Assembly (NCBI GenBank): GCA_026003335.1
Contig: BPHB01000001.1
Coordinates: 1 to 64,000 of the forward strand
Origin: Chitinophagales bacterium
Lineage (GTDB): Bacteria > Bacteroidota > Bacteroidia > Chitinophagales > CAIOSU01
DNA: 64,000 nt
Direction: 5' to 3'
The position numbers and the translations under genes were made by a program. The notes beneath the pieces were generated by a model that was given only the letters and a program-made list of their open reading frames with translations, was not told the DNA's origin and ran no database searches. This document shows, in pieces, positions 44,128-52,539 of this stretch; position 1 is the stretch's first letter; each line of letters opens with the position of its first letter.

Positions 44128-47100
44128 TTAGCGTACCAGCAACACTTTGTTGTAGTAAATTCCTTTCTGCGTTCGCAGACGGTAGAGCAGAAGCCCGGGA
44201 GGCTCATTGCCAGGTAGAAATTCAAATGTATACAACATATCTGCTTTGGCAACGCCATCAAAAACGCTTGTTATAAACCGTCCATCTACACTTAAGATAT
44301 CCAGTTTTACCTCAGAATCTGAAGCCAGTCTGAATTCAATATTGAGTTTTTCTGTAAACGGATTCGGATAAGCCTTTATTTCCACTTCATCGGCAACCCT
44401 TTGTAGGGTTAGAGCAGGCTCATCACTTCGTTTGGGACTGCTGCCAGCGATGGTAATAGTTACTTCTTTGTCTGAACCGGCTATTCCGCCAGCATTGAAA
44501 TTGCTGTAGGGAACTGCTTTTATCGTATAGCTTCCCGGAGTTACAGGCCAGATGTAGTAATTAGGCCCTGAGTTACCCGCAAGGGCATAAGGGGCTGCAT
44601 TTTCTATGCGGTAGCTGGAGCCGTTTACAAAGAATTGTACGCTTTTTACATTGTCTGAATGACACACATTAGCCCTTACGTTGATATGGCCAGTAGTACT
44701 CAGATCAATTACAGCTCCGTCATACAACGAACCGATGTCCATATCAGTATCCGCGTTGACGAGAGTGAAGGAGGTTATCTTTCGGTCGGAGTCTGCACAA
44801 AGCTCCTCTCCGTCAATTATCACTATAGTGATTTCGTTAGGAGTACCCATGGTGCCGGTTCCATTATTTCCTGAGTAAGGAATGGCCTTGATTGTGTAGA
44901 TACCCGGGGATACATTCCAGGGCAGATAATTTCCGCCATTATCACCGGCAATGGTGTAGAAGGGCAGGTTTTCCATGCGGTGGAAGCTGCCATTTACAAG
45001 GAATGCTACACTTTCAATATTATCCCCATGGCATACATTAGCCCGGATGTTGATGGGCCCGGTTACCGAAAGATTAATGGTGTCGCCATCCTGTAGCGGT
45101 CCGAAATCTACGTCATCATCAGCGCTGACCAAAGTAAAGGAAACTACGGCTCTTTCATTGGCGGTGCACAATACCGGAGTGATATCCGGATGGCAGATAC
45201 CCGGGCATCCGATGTTTTGATACCAGTGCACATGCTTGCCAGATTCCAGGAAATGCACGATAAACAATCCCTGCATGACAGTAGGATCGTTGGCCGGAGC
45301 GTCTTTTACAGTCATTTTCCCTTCTTTCATGTAGATGTCGGCTATGATAGTGGAGCCTTCATGTATTGTTACATCTTCTTCAACATATACCATTATGTCT
45401 TTATAGTCGGGGTTGAAGGTGTTGTCTTTACCCAGCTGGAGTTTCTTACAGAGCTTCATTTTCACGCATGGTTGAGTAAAGTGTATTTGTACATTGTCCT
45501 GCGTAAACAGATTTTCTAAGTTGATTTCCGGCTCGGTGAACGTTACCGATGAATTTTTCCCTACCGTAATATTCTTGTAAACGGAAGCATTCAATATCAC
45601 ATGAGAATTGGCGGGTACGGAAATATTATGAAGCCCCTGGGTTCCGCATTGAGCATTAAACTCAAAAGGAGGCAGGGCAATGCCGGCCGGATCAGGTATC
45701 TGGATAGAAACAGTGCTGCCACCACTGACCTGAATAATGTCAGCCTGTACAAATGTCCCCGGTGCTGTTATGACGGAGTTCGCTTCTATTTTGGCTTTAT
45801 GGTAATTTCCATTTACACTGATGCCTCCGCTGTATACTGTGTTTTGCTGCAGCCTTACCTCTCTTTCAGCTACAATCACATGAGCAGAGAGCAGTAGGTG
45901 AGGTTGGCAGCTGGTGGTCGTTATCGTGTCGGTTTTCTGACAGCCGTTTGCATTGATGATAGTGACGGAATAGGTATTGCCACAGGCGGCCGTAATGGTT
46001 TGTGTAGTTTCTCCTGTGGACCAGAAGTATTGAGCATCCGAAGGATAGGCTTTCAGAATCAGCTCATCACCCTGGCAAAATGCTGGCAACGGCATCTGGG
46101 AAATACCGGCCTCTTCTTCAAACGGGATAAACCGACAACCTCCGGCACAGGTATCCCGTGTGCAGGGATCATTGTCATTACAAACCAGCGGGATATAACT
46201 ACAGTTGCCATCCACACAGAAATCTTCAGTGCAGGGATCACCGTCATCGCAGTGATTCTGAGTCAGGGTGATTTTTACAATACTATCGCAACCAATAGCT
46301 GAGACCAGGGTATCCATATAAATTCCTGGGTTGCCTTGGTAAGTGTTTCCGATCAGCAGGCTATCGCCTGGACAAAGCACAATGTGTAATTCGGTATAGG
46401 GCCGGCAAATACGGTCGGGTGCTAGTTTGACAACCCAGAAGTCACTGCTGCCGTGATGGCCCGTAACATCTCCGTTGTTATGGGAATCTGCGTGTCCGGC
46501 TAAAACGAAGCCTCCGTCACTGGTTTGCTGCATGGCAAAGGCTTTGTCGTTTTTGTTGCCACCCAGCATTTGCTGCCAGAGCAGAGTGCCTGCAGCATCC
46601 AGCCGTATAATCCAGAAATCGGAATCTCCATGATTACCAGCCGCATCTCCGTCATTGGATTTGGAGCCACCTGCGATAGCATACCCTCCATCATCTGTAA
46701 CCACTACAGCATAGGCTTCATCTTTGCCGGAGCCACCGTAAGTCTTGCTCCACAGAATATTCCCAAGGGAATCCAGCCTGATCATCCAGAAATCTTCATC
46801 TCCATTATTGGCCGGTACATTTCCGTCACTGGACTTTGAACTGCCGGCAACCACATATCCGCCATCCGCAGTGGGTTGTATTGAGGTTGCAATATCTTCT
46901 TTAGAGCCTCCGTAGTTTTTCTCCCATATGAGATTACCGGTGGCGTCCAGTTTTACTATCCAATAATCTTTGTTACCATTGTTTGCGGAAACATTGCCAT
47001 TGGACGATTCCGAGTACCCGGCAACAATGTATCCACTATCACTGGTAATCCGGATGTCATAAGCTTTTTCTCCTTTGCTTCCGCCAAGCGCTTTTTGCCA

Positions 47101-48426
47101 TACGAGATTACCTGCGGCGTCCAGCCTTACAATCCAGTAATCACTGCCTCCGTGATTGCCACTTACATCAAATTTGTTGGAAGAGGTGTAGCCGGCTACT
47201 ATATACCCTCCATCCATAGTTTGTTGTACGGCATAGGCTTCATCTGCATGGTCTCCTCCAAAGGATTTTTGCCATTGTAAAGCTCCTATAGCATCCAACT
47301 TTATGACCCAGAAGTCTTCACCACCATGGTTACCACTTACATCTCCATCGTTGGATTTAGAGTTCCCTGCAACAATAAATCCTCCGTCAACCGTTTGTCT
47401 TATAGCATTGGCACTTTCGCTCTTACTACCTCCATAAGTATAGGCCCACAGCAGATTGCCTGCACCATCCAGGCGGGTTATCCAGTAGTCGCTTTGACCG
47501 TGGTTACCGCTCACATCGCCATTGTTTGAACGTGCATATCCGGCAACAATGTACCCGCCATCATGGGTCTGGTGAACAGCCTTGGCTTTGTCATCTCCTG
47601 AGCCACCTAAAGATTTTTGCCATTGCAGTTCATGAGCATAGTTTGTATCACACACATGTACGCATACTCCGTTATCGCAGAAATCAATCGTGCAGATTTG
47701 ATTATCATCACATATCACACCATCACAGGGGTCTCCACATCCAGGAATGATCTCATAGAAGCAACCCGTGAGGGGATCGCATAAATCCATTGTGCAGCTA
47801 TCTCCATCATCGCAGTTTCTGGCGGTGAAAACACAGTTGCCGGATTGGTCGCAGTAATCATCGGTGCAGGCATTCTGATCATCACAAACCAGAGGCGTGT
47901 GAACACATCCGTTAGGTCCGCAGGAATCAAGAGTACACGGATTATGATCATCACATGTTACGGGAATGAATATACACTGGCCTCCGACACACGTATCTAT
48001 CGTGCAGGGGTCTCCATCATTGCAGACGATGGAAGTATTGATACAGGTCCCCTCCTCGCATTTATCAATAGTGCACGGATTATTATCCTCGCAAATTACA
48101 GAAGTATAGACACATCCCAGCAGGGGATCGCAGGCATCTAAGGTGCAGGCGTTCTGGTCATCACAATCAACGGGGGTATAGACACACCCCAGCAGGGAAT
48201 CGCAGGCATCTAAGGTGCAGGCGTTCTGGTCGTCACAGTTAACGGGGGTATAGACACATCCCAGCAGGGAATCGCAGGCATCTAAGGTGCAGGCATTCTG
48301 GTCATCACAGTTAACGGGGGTATAGACACATCCCAGCAGGGGATCGCAGGCATCTACAGGTGCAGGCGTTCTGGTCATCACAATCAACGGGGGTATAGAC
48401 ACACCCCAGCAGGGAATCGCAGGCAT
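44128..48426 (-). CDS. C-terminal part of giant CTDC-repeat protein
   Basis: Real coding starts after the insertion at about 48358; codons upstream of it in this frame are a shadow of the repeat. Contents in order: three near-identical CTDC repeats and several divergent ones (to about 47641), seven units of about 58 residues (LQWQKSLGGSGDDKAKAV ... DGGYIVAGYxxSNxGDVSGNHG ... DYWIVRLDAAGNL, 47640 to about 46421) likely a seven-bladed propeller, a segment with two more CTDC units and FWSTGETTQTI Ig-like fold, a hydrophilic region, two homologous Ig-like domains (VSADDDVDFGPLQDGDTINL and NADTDMDIGSLYDGAVIDL), and a sorting domain (IKAYPNPFTEKLNIEFRL ... YYNKVLLVR). Confidence 0.85.
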   Translation of the reverse strand: MPAIPCWGVSIPPLIVMTRTPAPVDACDPLLGCVYTPVNCDDQNACTLDACDSLLGCVYTPVNCDDQNACTLDACDSLLGCVYTPVDCDDQNACTLDACDPLLGCVYTSVICEDNNPCTIDKCEEGTCINTSIVCNDGDPCTIDTCVGGQCIFIPVTCDDHNPCTLDSCGPNGCVHTPLVCDDQNACTDDYCDQSGNCVFTARNCDDGDSCTMDLCDPLTGCFYEIIPGCGDPCDGVICDDNQICTIDFCDNGVCVHVCDTNYAHELQWQKSLGGSGDDKAKAVHQTHDGGYIVAGYARSNNGDVSGNHGQSDYWITRLDGAGNLLWAYTYGGSKSESANAIRQTVDGGFIVAGNSKSNDGDVSGNHGGEDFWVIKLDAIGALQWQKSFGGDHADEAYAVQQTMDGGYIVAGYTSSNKFDVSGNHGGSDYWIVRLDAAGNLVWQKALGGSKGEKAYDIRITSDSGYIVAGYSESSNGNVSANNGNKDYWIVKLDATGNLIWEKNYGGSKEDIATSIQPTADGGYVVAGSSKSSDGNVPANNGDEDFWMIRLDSLGNILWSKTYGGSGKDEAYAVVVTDDGGYAIAGGSKSNDGDAAGNHGDSDFWIIRLDAAGTLLWQQMLGGNKNDKAFAMQQTSDGGFVLAGHADSHNNGDVTGHHGSSDFWVVKLAPDRICRPYTELHIVLCPGDSLLIGNTYQGNPGIYMDTLVSAIGCDSIVKITLTQNHCDDGDPCTEDFCVDGNCSYIPLVCNDNDPCTRDTCAGGCRFIPFEEEAGISQMPLPAFCQGDELILKAYPSDAQYFWSTGETTQTITAACGNTYSVTIINANGCQKTDTITTTSCQPHLLLSAHVIVAEREVRLQQNTVYSGGISVNGNYHKAKIEANSVITAPGTFVQADIIQVSGGSTVSIQIPDPAGIALPPFEFNAQCGTQGLHNISVPANSHVILNASVYKNITVGKNSSVTFTEPEINLENLFTQDNVQIHFTQPCVKMKLCKKLQLGKDNTFNPDYKDIMVYVEEDVTIHEGSTIIADIYMKEGKMTVKDAPANDPTVMQGLFIVHFLESGKHVHWYQNIGCPGICHPDITPVLCTANERAVVSFTLVSADDDVDFGPLQDGDTINLSVTGPINIRANVCHGDNIESVAFLVNGSFHRMENLPFYTIAGDNGGNYLPWNVSPGIYTIKAIPYSGNNGTGTMGTPNEITIVIIDGEELCADSDRKITSFTLVNADTDMDIGSLYDGAVIDLSTTGHINVRANVCHSDNVKSVQFFVNGSSYRIENAAPYALAGNSGPNYYIWPVTPGSYTIKAVPYSNFNAGGIAGSDKEVTITIAGSSPKRSDEPALTLQRVADEVEIKAYPNPFTEKLNIEFRLASDSEVKLDILSVDGRFITSVFDGVAKADMLYTFEFLPGNEPPGLLLYRLRTQKGIYYNKVLLVR
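46421..47640 (-). repeat. Seven propeller-like repeats
   Basis: Seven units of about 174 bp (58 residues) with the core GGSxxDxAxAVxQTxDGGYIVAGY and NxGDVSGNHGxxDYWIxRLDxxGNLLWxK. Seven copies suggest one closed seven-bladed propeller. Confidence 0.8.
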
Positions 48427-49545
48427 CTAAGGTGCAGGCGTTCTGGTCGTCACAGTTAACGGGGGTATAGACACATCCCAGCAGGGAATCGCAGGCATCT
48501 AAGGTGCAGGCATTCTGGTCATCACAGTTAACGGGGGTATAGACACATCCCAGCAGGGGATCGCAGGCATCTACAGTGCAGGCGTTCTGGTCATCACAGT
48601 TAACGGGGGTATAGACACATCCCAGCAGGGAATCGCAGGCATCTACAGTGCAGGCATTCTGGTCGTCACAGTTAACGGGGGTATAGACACATCCCAGCAG
48701 GGAATCGCAGGCATCTAAGGTGCAGGCGTTCTGGTCATCACAATCAACGGGGGTATAGACACATCCCAGCAGGGAATCGCAGGCATCTACAGTGCAGGCG
48801 TTCTGGTCATCACAGTTAACGGGGGTATAGACACATCCCAGCAGGGAATCGCAGGCATCTACAGTGCAGGCATTCTGGTCATCACAGTTAACGGGGGTAT
48901 AGACACATCCCAGCAGGGGATCGCAGGCATCTACAGTGCAGGCGTTCTGGTCATCACAATCAACGGGGGTATAGACACACCCCAGCAGGGAATCGCAGGC
49001 ATCTACAGTGCAGGCGTTCTGGTCATCACAATCAACGGGGGTATAGACACATCCCAGCAGGGAATCGCAGGCATCTAAGGTGCAGGCGTTCTGGTCATCA
49101 CAATCAACGGGAGTATAGACACATCCCAGCAGGGGATCGCAGGCATCTACAGGTGCAGGCGTTCTGGTCATCACAATCAACGGGGGTATAGACACACCCC
49201 AGCAGGGAATCGCAGGCATCTACAGTGCAGGCGTTCTGGTCATCACAATCAACGGGGGTATAGACACACCCCAGCAGGGAATCGCAGGCATCTACAGGTG
49301 CAGGCATTCTGGTCATCACAGTTAACGGGGGTATAGACACATCCCAGCAGGGAATCGCAGGCATCTAAGGTGCAGGCGTTCTGGTCATCACAGTTAACGG
49401 GGGTATAAACACATCCCAGCAGGGGATCGCAGGCATCTACAGTGCAGGCGTTCTGGTCATCACAGTTAACGGGGGTATAGACACATCCCAGCAGGGAATC
49501 GCAGGCATCTAAGGTGCAGGCATTCTGGTCATCACAGTTAACGGG
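48110..49545 (-). repeat. Twenty near-identical 72-bp tandem repeats
   Basis: Period is exactly 72 bp except at the three one-base insertions. Differences are limited to six positions, each with two states: Leu/Val codon (TAAGGT or TACAGT on the + strand), Ser/Pro codon (GAATCG or GGATCG), Asn/Asp codon (CAGTTAAC or CAATCAAC), and silent changes GCGTTC/GCATTC, GTCATC/GTCGTC and ACATCCC/ACACCCC. Confidence 0.92.
48311..49219 (-). CDS. Middle frame segment of giant CTDC-repeat protein
   Basis: Reads eleven complete near-identical 24-residue repeats, CDDQNACT[L/V]DACD[S/P]LLGCVYTPV[N/D], between the insertions near 49151 and 48358. It has no start of its own; the first residues in this frame upstream of 49151 are shadow. 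A similar short frame (49104-49364) reads the two repeats between the insertions near 49296 and 49151. Both are parts of the single giant gene and not separate proteins. Confidence 0.7.
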   Translation of the reverse strand: MPAIPCWGVSIPPLIVMTRTPAPVDACDPLLGCVYTPVDCDDQNACTLDACDSLLGCVYTPVDCDDQNACTVDACDSLLGCVYTPVDCDDQNACTVDACDPLLGCVYTPVNCDDQNACTVDACDSLLGCVYTPVNCDDQNACTVDACDSLLGCVYTPVDCDDQNACTLDACDSLLGCVYTPVNCDDQNACTVDACDSLLGCVYTPVNCDDQNACTVDACDPLLGCVYTPVNCDDQNACTLDACDSLLGCVYTPVNCDDQNACTLDACDSLLGCVYTPVDCDDQNACTCRCLRSPAGMCLYPR

Positions 49546-52398
49546 GGGATGTATGCAATTGTTATCCATACAATTGTCTGCTGTGCATGCATTGCCATCA
49601 TCGCAGTCTCGCGGAACAGAGATACAGCCCAGCAGCGAATCACATATTTCTATAGTGCATAAATCTGCATCCGGATCGCAAACAACCGGCTGATGGAAGC
49701 ACTCTCCGTCGAGGCATCCATCCACAGTACAAGCGTTATCATCATCGCAATTCAATAGTGCAAAGACACAATTACCCTGATTATCACAAAAATCAAGGGT
49801 ACAGGGATTCCCGTCATCGCAACGCACATCGGAATATGTACAAATACCTTCTTCACATTTATCAATGGTACAGGGGTTATTGTCATCACAATCAACGGGA
49901 GTATAGACACACCCCAGCAGGGAATCGCAGGCATCTAAGGTGCAGGCATTCTGGTCATCACAGTTAACGGGAGTATAGAAACACCCCAGCAGGGAATCGC
50001 AGGCATCTAAGGTGCAGGCATTCTGGTCGTCACAGTTAACGGGGGTATAGACGCATCCCAGCAGGGAATCGCAGGCATCTAAGGTGCAGGCATTCTGGTC
50101 GTCACAGTTAACGGGAGTATAGACACACCCCAGCAGGGGATCACAGGCATCTAAGGTGCAGGCGTTCTGGTCGTCACAGTTAACGGGGGTATAGACGCAT
50201 CCCAGCAGGGAATCGCAGGCATCTAAGGTGCAGGCGTTCTGGTCGTCACAATTGATGGGGATATATAAACATGCTCCGTCTACACAGAAGTCTTGGGTAC
50301 AGAGACTCGCATCATCGCAATTTTTCGGAATATTAAAGCAGGTCCCCCCAATGCAGGTATCTATGGTACATGGATTTGCATCTGCACAGGGTATTGGAGT
50401 ATTTACACAACCGGTCAGGGGGTTGCAGTTGTCAATAGTGCAGGCGTTCTGGTCGTCACAGTTAACGGGAGTATAGACACACCCCAGCAGGGAATCACAG
50501 GCATCTAAGGTGCAGGCATTCTGGTCATCACAGTTGATGGAAGTATAGACACAGCCCTGTAAGGGATCACAGTCATCGATTGTACAAAGACTTCCATCAT
50601 CGCAATCCAAGCTTGTATAATGGCAGATGCCCTCTACACATTCTTCCATTGTACAGGCATCAGCATCATCACAATTGGAAGGTATTCCACATTCACCGGT
50701 TGTTATTTGCAGACACCATTTCACAAGTACGCCATCATCTTGCGGCTCGTTGTCTACTACACGAATAATCCAGATTCCGTTTGGGTTTTCACCATCAAAA
50801 TCGGAAAGGGTTCCAGGAGAAGGCTGCACATTCGGGGGGCTGGTGTTACACGTGTTAATTACTCCTTCATCATCATAGGTAACCAGCATGAGTGGGTCAC
50901 CACACGCCTGGTCATACACTTTTACAATGGTGCCCATAGGGCTGATGAGGTCAATGGTGAGGTCTCCGGTATAATCATGTACAATATGTACCGAAACGTT
51001 CAGATCACGGATAAACCCTGTATAGCCCGAGATAGGCAAGGTATCCAACGTAGCAACCAGAGTATCCGAGATACCTTTCCCGGGAGATGCACATTCCTGT
51101 GGCAAGGGCTCTTCACAGGTAAGAGAAAGATCAAATTCACCTGTTTCGCCATTGTAGCCGCTTACGAGGATAAAATAAACGGTGCCGCTGTCGGTTGCAA
51201 AAGTAACCGTTGACAGAGTACTCATTACATTGCACAGGTTATCGTCATCATTTCCGCTGACACAGAGCAATGTATTACAATCACCTTCGTAGACCAGAAT
51301 TTTGGTGTCATAAAAGGTGTTACTACTGCAGGTAGAAACGGTGGCCTGTTGACCGTTGCCGATAAAGTAATACCATACGCCTGGAGCAGCAGCATCGGTA
51401 GTGCAGAGCGGAGCGGTGTCATTAGTTGCCCCAAGAGTGGAGCCCGAGAGGGCTTGTCCGCAGGTGATTTCTATTGCCTGTGAGCAGGCATCATTTGCTT
51501 CATAGCTGCAGGAGATGCTGATGACAAAGTCACCTTGAGGGTTATTCAGTCCTCCGTGCACAAAGATCAGGTAAACCTCACCGGGATCAGAGTCAAAGGT
51601 CACTTCGGAAGCCAGAGACGCGCAATTATTATCATTTCCTGCCACACATATCAGGTTGCCACATGATCCACGAAAAACGGAAAGGGCACTGTTGTAGGTG
51701 GTGGAACTATGACACAGGCTTACCGTGGTGATGCCCCCGTCACCGGTAAACGCATACCACACTCCCGGAGAAGTATTAAACGCATCATCACAGGTGGGAG
51801 CAATGTCCGTTGTCGCATGGAGAGTAGAACCCGCCAGGGTATCTCCACATGCTATGGGGATGGCATGCAAACAGGAGTCATTGGGAGGGGTGAGGCTTTG
51901 CACCTGAATAAGACCGGGCTGTGAGGTAACCTGTACTGTATTTAAATTCAGGTCAATAAATTCAATCGGGGTGGGTGATCCCGTAAGGCTTACTGCAGTG
52001 CTAGTACCTGCCACAGCAGCCGTAACAAAACGAATACTGAACAGAGGTGTGCCATTGGGTACTGTAATGCCAGTGCCGCCAGCATCATCCCAGGAAAAGG
52101 TGAGCTTCCCATTGTTCAGATTAGTCGTGTTGCTGGTTCCAAAATTTCCAATACCCATGGAAGGAAGCCCATAGGATTCCATGGCAAAAAATGTAGCCAC
52201 AGAGGGATCCCAGCTGATGGTTCCCTGCATAGAAAGAATCTGCGTGAAGGCAGCAGCCCGCACTGTCACCACCACCTGGGATGCAGGAGTAGCGCTCACA
52301 GTGTCCAGGTAAATATGAACAGCTCTGGTTTGACAGATAGATGCTAAAAAGACGAAAGCCAAGCTAAAGAGCCTGCGAAAGAGAAGCGGTGATTTCAT
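49249..52398 (-). CDS. N-terminal part of giant CTDC-repeat protein
   Basis: Signal peptide 1-26 (CQTRAVHIYL). Residues 27-167 resemble a bacterial cohesin domain (SMQGTISWDPSV ... GKLTFSWDDAGGTGI). Two PPC-like domains follow (172-296 and 301-430, each with CGDTLAGST/CGQALSGST and GVWYAFTG/GVWYYFIG), then a proprotein-convertase P-domain (440-566, YTGFIRDLNVSVHIVHDYTGDL ... NPNGIWIIRVVDNEPQDDG). From residue 576 come 19 CTDC repeats plus the start of the next, until the frame breaks near 49296 and ends at 49249. A truncated product would lack the sorting domain and could not be anchored. Confidence 0.85.
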   Translation of the reverse strand: MKSPLLFRRLFSLAFVFLASICQTRAVHIYLDTVSATPASQVVVTVRAAAFTQILSMQGTISWDPSVATFFAMESYGLPSMGIGNFGTSNTTNLNNGKLTFSWDDAGGTGITVPNGTPLFSIRFVTAAVAGTSTAVSLTGSPTPIEFIDLNLNTVQVTSQPGLIQVQSLTPPNDSCLHAIPIACGDTLAGSTLHATTDIAPTCDDAFNTSPGVWYAFTGDGGITTVSLCHSSTTYNSALSVFRGSCGNLICVAGNDNNCASLASEVTFDSDPGEVYLIFVHGGLNNPQGDFVISISCSYEANDACSQAIEITCGQALSGSTLGATNDTAPLCTTDAAAPGVWYYFIGNGQQATVSTCSSNTFYDTKILVYEGDCNTLLCVSGNDDDNLCNVMSTLSTVTFATDSGTVYFILVSGYNGETGEFDLSLTCEEPLPQECASPGKGISDTLVATLDTLPISGYTGFIRDLNVSVHIVHDYTGDLTIDLISPMGTIVKVYDQACGDPLMLVTYDDEGVINTCNTSPPNVQPSPGTLSDFDGENPNGIWIIRVVDNEPQDDGVLVKWCLQITTGECGIPSNCDDADACTMEECVEGICHYTSLDCDDGSLCTIDDCDPLQGCVYTSINCDDQNACTLDACDSLLGCVYTPVNCDDQNACTIDNCNPLTGCVNTPIPCADANPCTIDTCIGGTCFNIPKNCDDASLCTQDFCVDGACLYIPINCDDQNACTLDACDSLLGCVYTPVNCDDQNACTLDACDPLLGCVYTPVNCDDQNACTLDACDSLLGCVYTPVNCDDQNACTLDACDSLLGCFYTPVNCDDQNACTLDACDSLLGCVYTPVDCDDNNPCTIDKCEEGICTYSDVRCDDGNPCTLDFCDNQGNCVFALLNCDDDNACTVDGCLDGECFHQPVVCDPDADLCTIEICDSLLGCISVPRDCDDGNACTADNCMDNNCIHPPVNCDDQNACTLDACDSLLGCVYTPVNCDDQNACTVDACDPLLGCVYTPVNCDDQNACTLDACDSLLGCVYTPVNCDDQNACTCRCLRFPAGVCLYPR
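49889..50250 (-). repeat. Second block of five near-identical 72-bp repeats
   Basis: Same unit as the larger block but only with the Leu codon state (TAAGGT); no Val state and no insertion occurs here. Separated from the larger block by about 350 bp of divergent CTDC units. Confidence 0.85.
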
Positions 52399-52539
52399 GG
52401 CAGAGCAGTTTGATAAGCAGTTAATCTATTTTGAATACCGGAAGTCGTCAACGCAATACCTGTAAAATAAACAAGCGGGATAGAACTCCACAAAATAATA
52501 AATTCATTGAAATTTAAAATGATAAGGGGGGAGTTTTTT

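Larger units (their letters stand above)
47641..50673 (-). repeat. Array of about 42 Dictyostelium-type CTDC repeats
   Basis: Each unit is 23-25 residues with CDDxNxCTxDxCDxxxGCxxxPVx, four cysteines each, the pattern of the Pfam Dictyostelium (slime mould) repeat. I count 19 units before the first frame break, 17 near-identical ones through the broken region and about 6 divergent ones after it. Divergent units (about 16) are distributed at both ends and in the middle, which shows that the near-identical ones are recent expansions of an older array. Confidence 0.85.
44128..52398 (-). other. Reconstructed single gene for a giant CTDC-repeat T9SS surface protein
   Basis: The ORFs between 44128 and 52398 form one coding unit. 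Three single-base insertions (near 49296, 49151 and 48358) each move the frame by one, and the first and last reading frames are the same, so removing the three bases gives one frame of about 2755 residues. Domain order: signal peptide, cohesin-like, two PPC-like, P-domain, about 42 Dicty CTDC repeats, seven propeller-like units, a divergent segment with two more CTDC units, two Ig-like domains, type A sorting domain. The pieces are listed separately below. Confidence 0.8.

Noticed and set aside
48110-49545. CRISPR-like direct repeats
   Set aside because: The 72-bp period is contiguous, without spacers, and codes for a continuous cysteine repeat in one frame.
44128-52398. Four separate genes
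   Set aside because: Repeat continuity, the same one-base insertion at each break and the restored frame show one gene.
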